Part shown: piece by piece, positions 62,848 through 64,000 of the stretch | Position numbering within the stretch: position 1 is the first letter of the stretch | How the letters are laid out: every line of letters starts with the position of its first letter | DNA from: Phytohabitans suffuscus | GTDB taxonomy: Bacteria; Actinomycetota; Actinomycetes; Mycobacteriales; Micromonosporaceae | Direction of reading: 5' to 3' | NCBI RefSeq assembly: GCF_011764565.1 | Contig: NZ_AP022871.1 | Coordinates: 6,510,320 to 6,574,319 of the forward strand | Length of the DNA stretch: 64,000 nt | Program-made: the position numbers and the translations under genes | Notes under the pieces: generated by a model | Told to the model about the DNA's origin: nothing | Seen by the model: only the letters and a program-made list of their open reading frames with translations | The model's database searches: none

Positions 62848-64000
62848 ATGTACCTACGTCTACATCGTCGATGGATAACACCACTCCGAGCCAGGGCGTC
62901 GGCACCGACGCCGTCCGTGTCAGAGCGCCGCATCCGGCGCCGCGTTGTCGTGGTCGTGTCCGCGTTCCTCGTCGCCAGCGGGATCGCAGCGCCCGCTCCC
63001 GCTGCCGCCAACCCCAACCCGGCACGAATCACCGACGCCTCCTGGTGGCTGATGCAGGAACTCCTGAAGCTGCAACCTGGAAGCCTCAACGGCGGGATCT
63101 ACGCCAACAAGCCCGGCTACCACAACACCCGCGCAGCGAACAGTCCAAGCAACTACTCCGTTCGAGACGCCGAAGACCAGGGCGGCCCTTCAGACAAAGC
63201 TGCCGCATACGACTGGACCTTCCCTGAAGCCCAGAGCCTCGCACTGCGCTCGCTTGAAACCGGCCCTGACGCCGATCAGCATCTTCCGCCGACTGTTACC
63301 GCAGCGGTTTCCAACTTCACCAACATTGCCCGCTTCTCGAGCCGGCTCCTAGCATCGGGCCGGGACCGGAGCGATCCCCGTCTGAATGGTTGGCGGGAGT
63401 TCTTCGGCCAAGCCGACAACGACACCGAGGTTGAGGGCTGGGACTTCAGGTATGGGCAGGCCTCCTCCTCAGACCCGTCGCACCTGTGGCACATCCACCT
63501 GAGCGAGGACCGCGACAAGGTAGAAAGCTATGAGAACAAAAGAGCGCTCCTGAGCGTTCTTCGCGGAGAGACCGTCGCCGAGTGGCTTGGCACTGACGTC
63601 GGTGGTCCTGCGGTGGTTCGTGCGAATGGGGAGTACCACCTTTTCGGAATCAGCCCGAGCGGGCAGCTGAGCCAAAACACGTGGCGGCCCGGTGGCTGGC
63701 TCGGTTGGGAATCTCTCGGTGGGACGGTGGCTGGCACTCCCGCCGTCACCTACCACGACGGCCAGTATGACGTGTTCGCCCGCAGCCCAAGGGGTGTCGT
63801 CTACCAGAAGACCTGGAACGGTACCTGGAGCGACTGGAAAAGCATCGGCGGTATCGTCGAAGGAGGACTCGGCGCCGTCTACGCCAACGGCGAATACCAC
63901 GTCTTCGGTATCAGCCCGAGCGGACAACTGAGCCAAAACACATGGCGGCCCGGCGGCTGGCTCGGTTGGGAATCCCTCGGCGGCACAGTAGCTGGCACTC
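62848..64000 (+). CDS. secreted repeat protein with propeller-like repeats, 3' end outside window
   Basis: The ATG at 62848 has AAGGAGG at 62836-62842. A signal peptide (RRRVVVVVSAFLVASGIAAP, ending near AAA) precedes a domain of about 190 residues with GYHNTRAANSPSNYSVRDAE, SDKAAAYDWTF and SSDPSHLWHIHLS. The His/Asp spacing is reminiscent of zinc D,D-peptidases (M15-like), a tentative idea. From about residue 245, sugar-binding-propeller-like repeats appear in pairs: ISPSGQLSQNTWRPGGWLGW and FARSPRGVVYQKTWNGTWSD. The 87-residue (261-bp) pair repeats with near-identical DNA. The frame is still open at the window end. A role in cell-wall or glycan recognition is likely. Confidence 0.8.
   Translation, partial: MYLRLHRRWITPLRARASAPTPSVSERRIRRRVVVVVSAFLVASGIAAPAPAAANPNPARITDASWWLMQELLKLQPGSLNGGIYANKPGYHNTRAANSPSNYSVRDAEDQGGPSDKAAAYDWTFPEAQSLALRSLETGPDADQHLPPTVTAAVSNFTNIARFSSRLLASGRDRSDPRLNGWREFFGQADNDTEVEGWDFRYGQASSSDPSHLWHIHLSEDRDKVESYENKRALLSVLRGETVAEWLGTDVGGPAVVRANGEYHLFGISPSGQLSQNTWRPGGWLGWESLGGTVAGTPAVTYHDGQYDVFARSPRGVVYQKTWNGTWSDWKSIGGIVEGGLGAVYANGEYHVFGISPSGQLSQNTWRPGGWLGWESLGGTVAGT

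Noticed and set aside
1..64000. CRISPR arrays, rRNA and tRNA genes
   Set aside because: No regularly spaced direct repeats and no rRNA or tRNA-like sequence were recognised by eye; a covariance-model scan would be decisive.

Overview
The window is GC-rich DNA (roughly 70% G+C by eye) from an actinomycete. Lsr2-type protein, ROK and ECF regulators, F420-type oxidoreductases, molybdenum hydroxylases, an sugar-uptake operon without its own ATPase, and pSAM2-like excisionase/integrase traces all point to Actinobacteria. A Micromonosporales-like host is my guess rather than a demonstrated assignment.

Layout. 1-2.6 kb: partial gene, a DNA-ligase scrap, an orphan gene and a decayed ISL3 transposase. 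3-6.4 kb: aldo/keto reductase and MmyB-like regulator, divergent from a carboxymuconolactone-decarboxylase-like gene and a zinc alcohol dehydrogenase. 7-14 kb: an intact sugar-uptake operon (binding protein, two permeases, GH3 glycosidase, ROK regulator). 14.2-24.2 kb: XRE-cupin regulator and a tightly overlapping molybdenum-hydroxylase operon (bicupin, nitrilase-type amidase, FAD subunit, two different Mo-binding large subunits, 2Fe-2S subunit, cyclase-type hydrolase, CoxG). 24.2-26.5 kb: remnants, a secreted beta-helix protein and a dead group II intron reverse transcriptase. 26.5-31.1 kb: ECF sigma / zinc-finger anti-sigma / ABC transporter operon. 31-38 kb: remnants, two TetR genes, SDRs, an F420/NADP oxidoreductase-like gene, a broken LLM oxidoreductase and a 3-ketosteroid-dehydrogenase-like flavoprotein with a palindromic operator.

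38-45 kb is a decayed accessory zone: a deletion-fused ABC exporter, a phage-terminase scrap, a broken hypothetical gene, a BON protein, a GT2 glycosyltransferase and an Lsr2 domain fused in frame to a DEAD-box helicase fragment. 45-50.4 kb holds the most interesting system: a PNP-type nucleosidase domain fused to an NB-ARC STAND ATPase, translationally overlapped with a TPR protein and flanked by DUF4265-like and DUF6308-like genes. This looks like an NLR-type conflict or antiphage module. 50.9-53.3 kb carries a frameshifted SDR and remnants of an integrative element. 53.3-57.3 kb encodes secreted proteins, two of them frameshifted and one a glycine-rich collagen-like protein ending in a zincin-like HExxH motif. 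57.5-61.6 kb has an intact-looking IS630 element with a passenger gene, a broken IS701-like transposase and truncated APH and STAND/TPR genes. From 62.2 kb to the end lie a decayed and an apparently intact (window-truncated) secreted repeat protein with propeller-like repeats.

How it fits together. The two large catabolic operons are essentially complete and share a 12-bp promoter-region motif. Outside them, one-base frameshifts are frequent; they may be real decay or uncorrected sequencing indels, which the sequence alone cannot separate.
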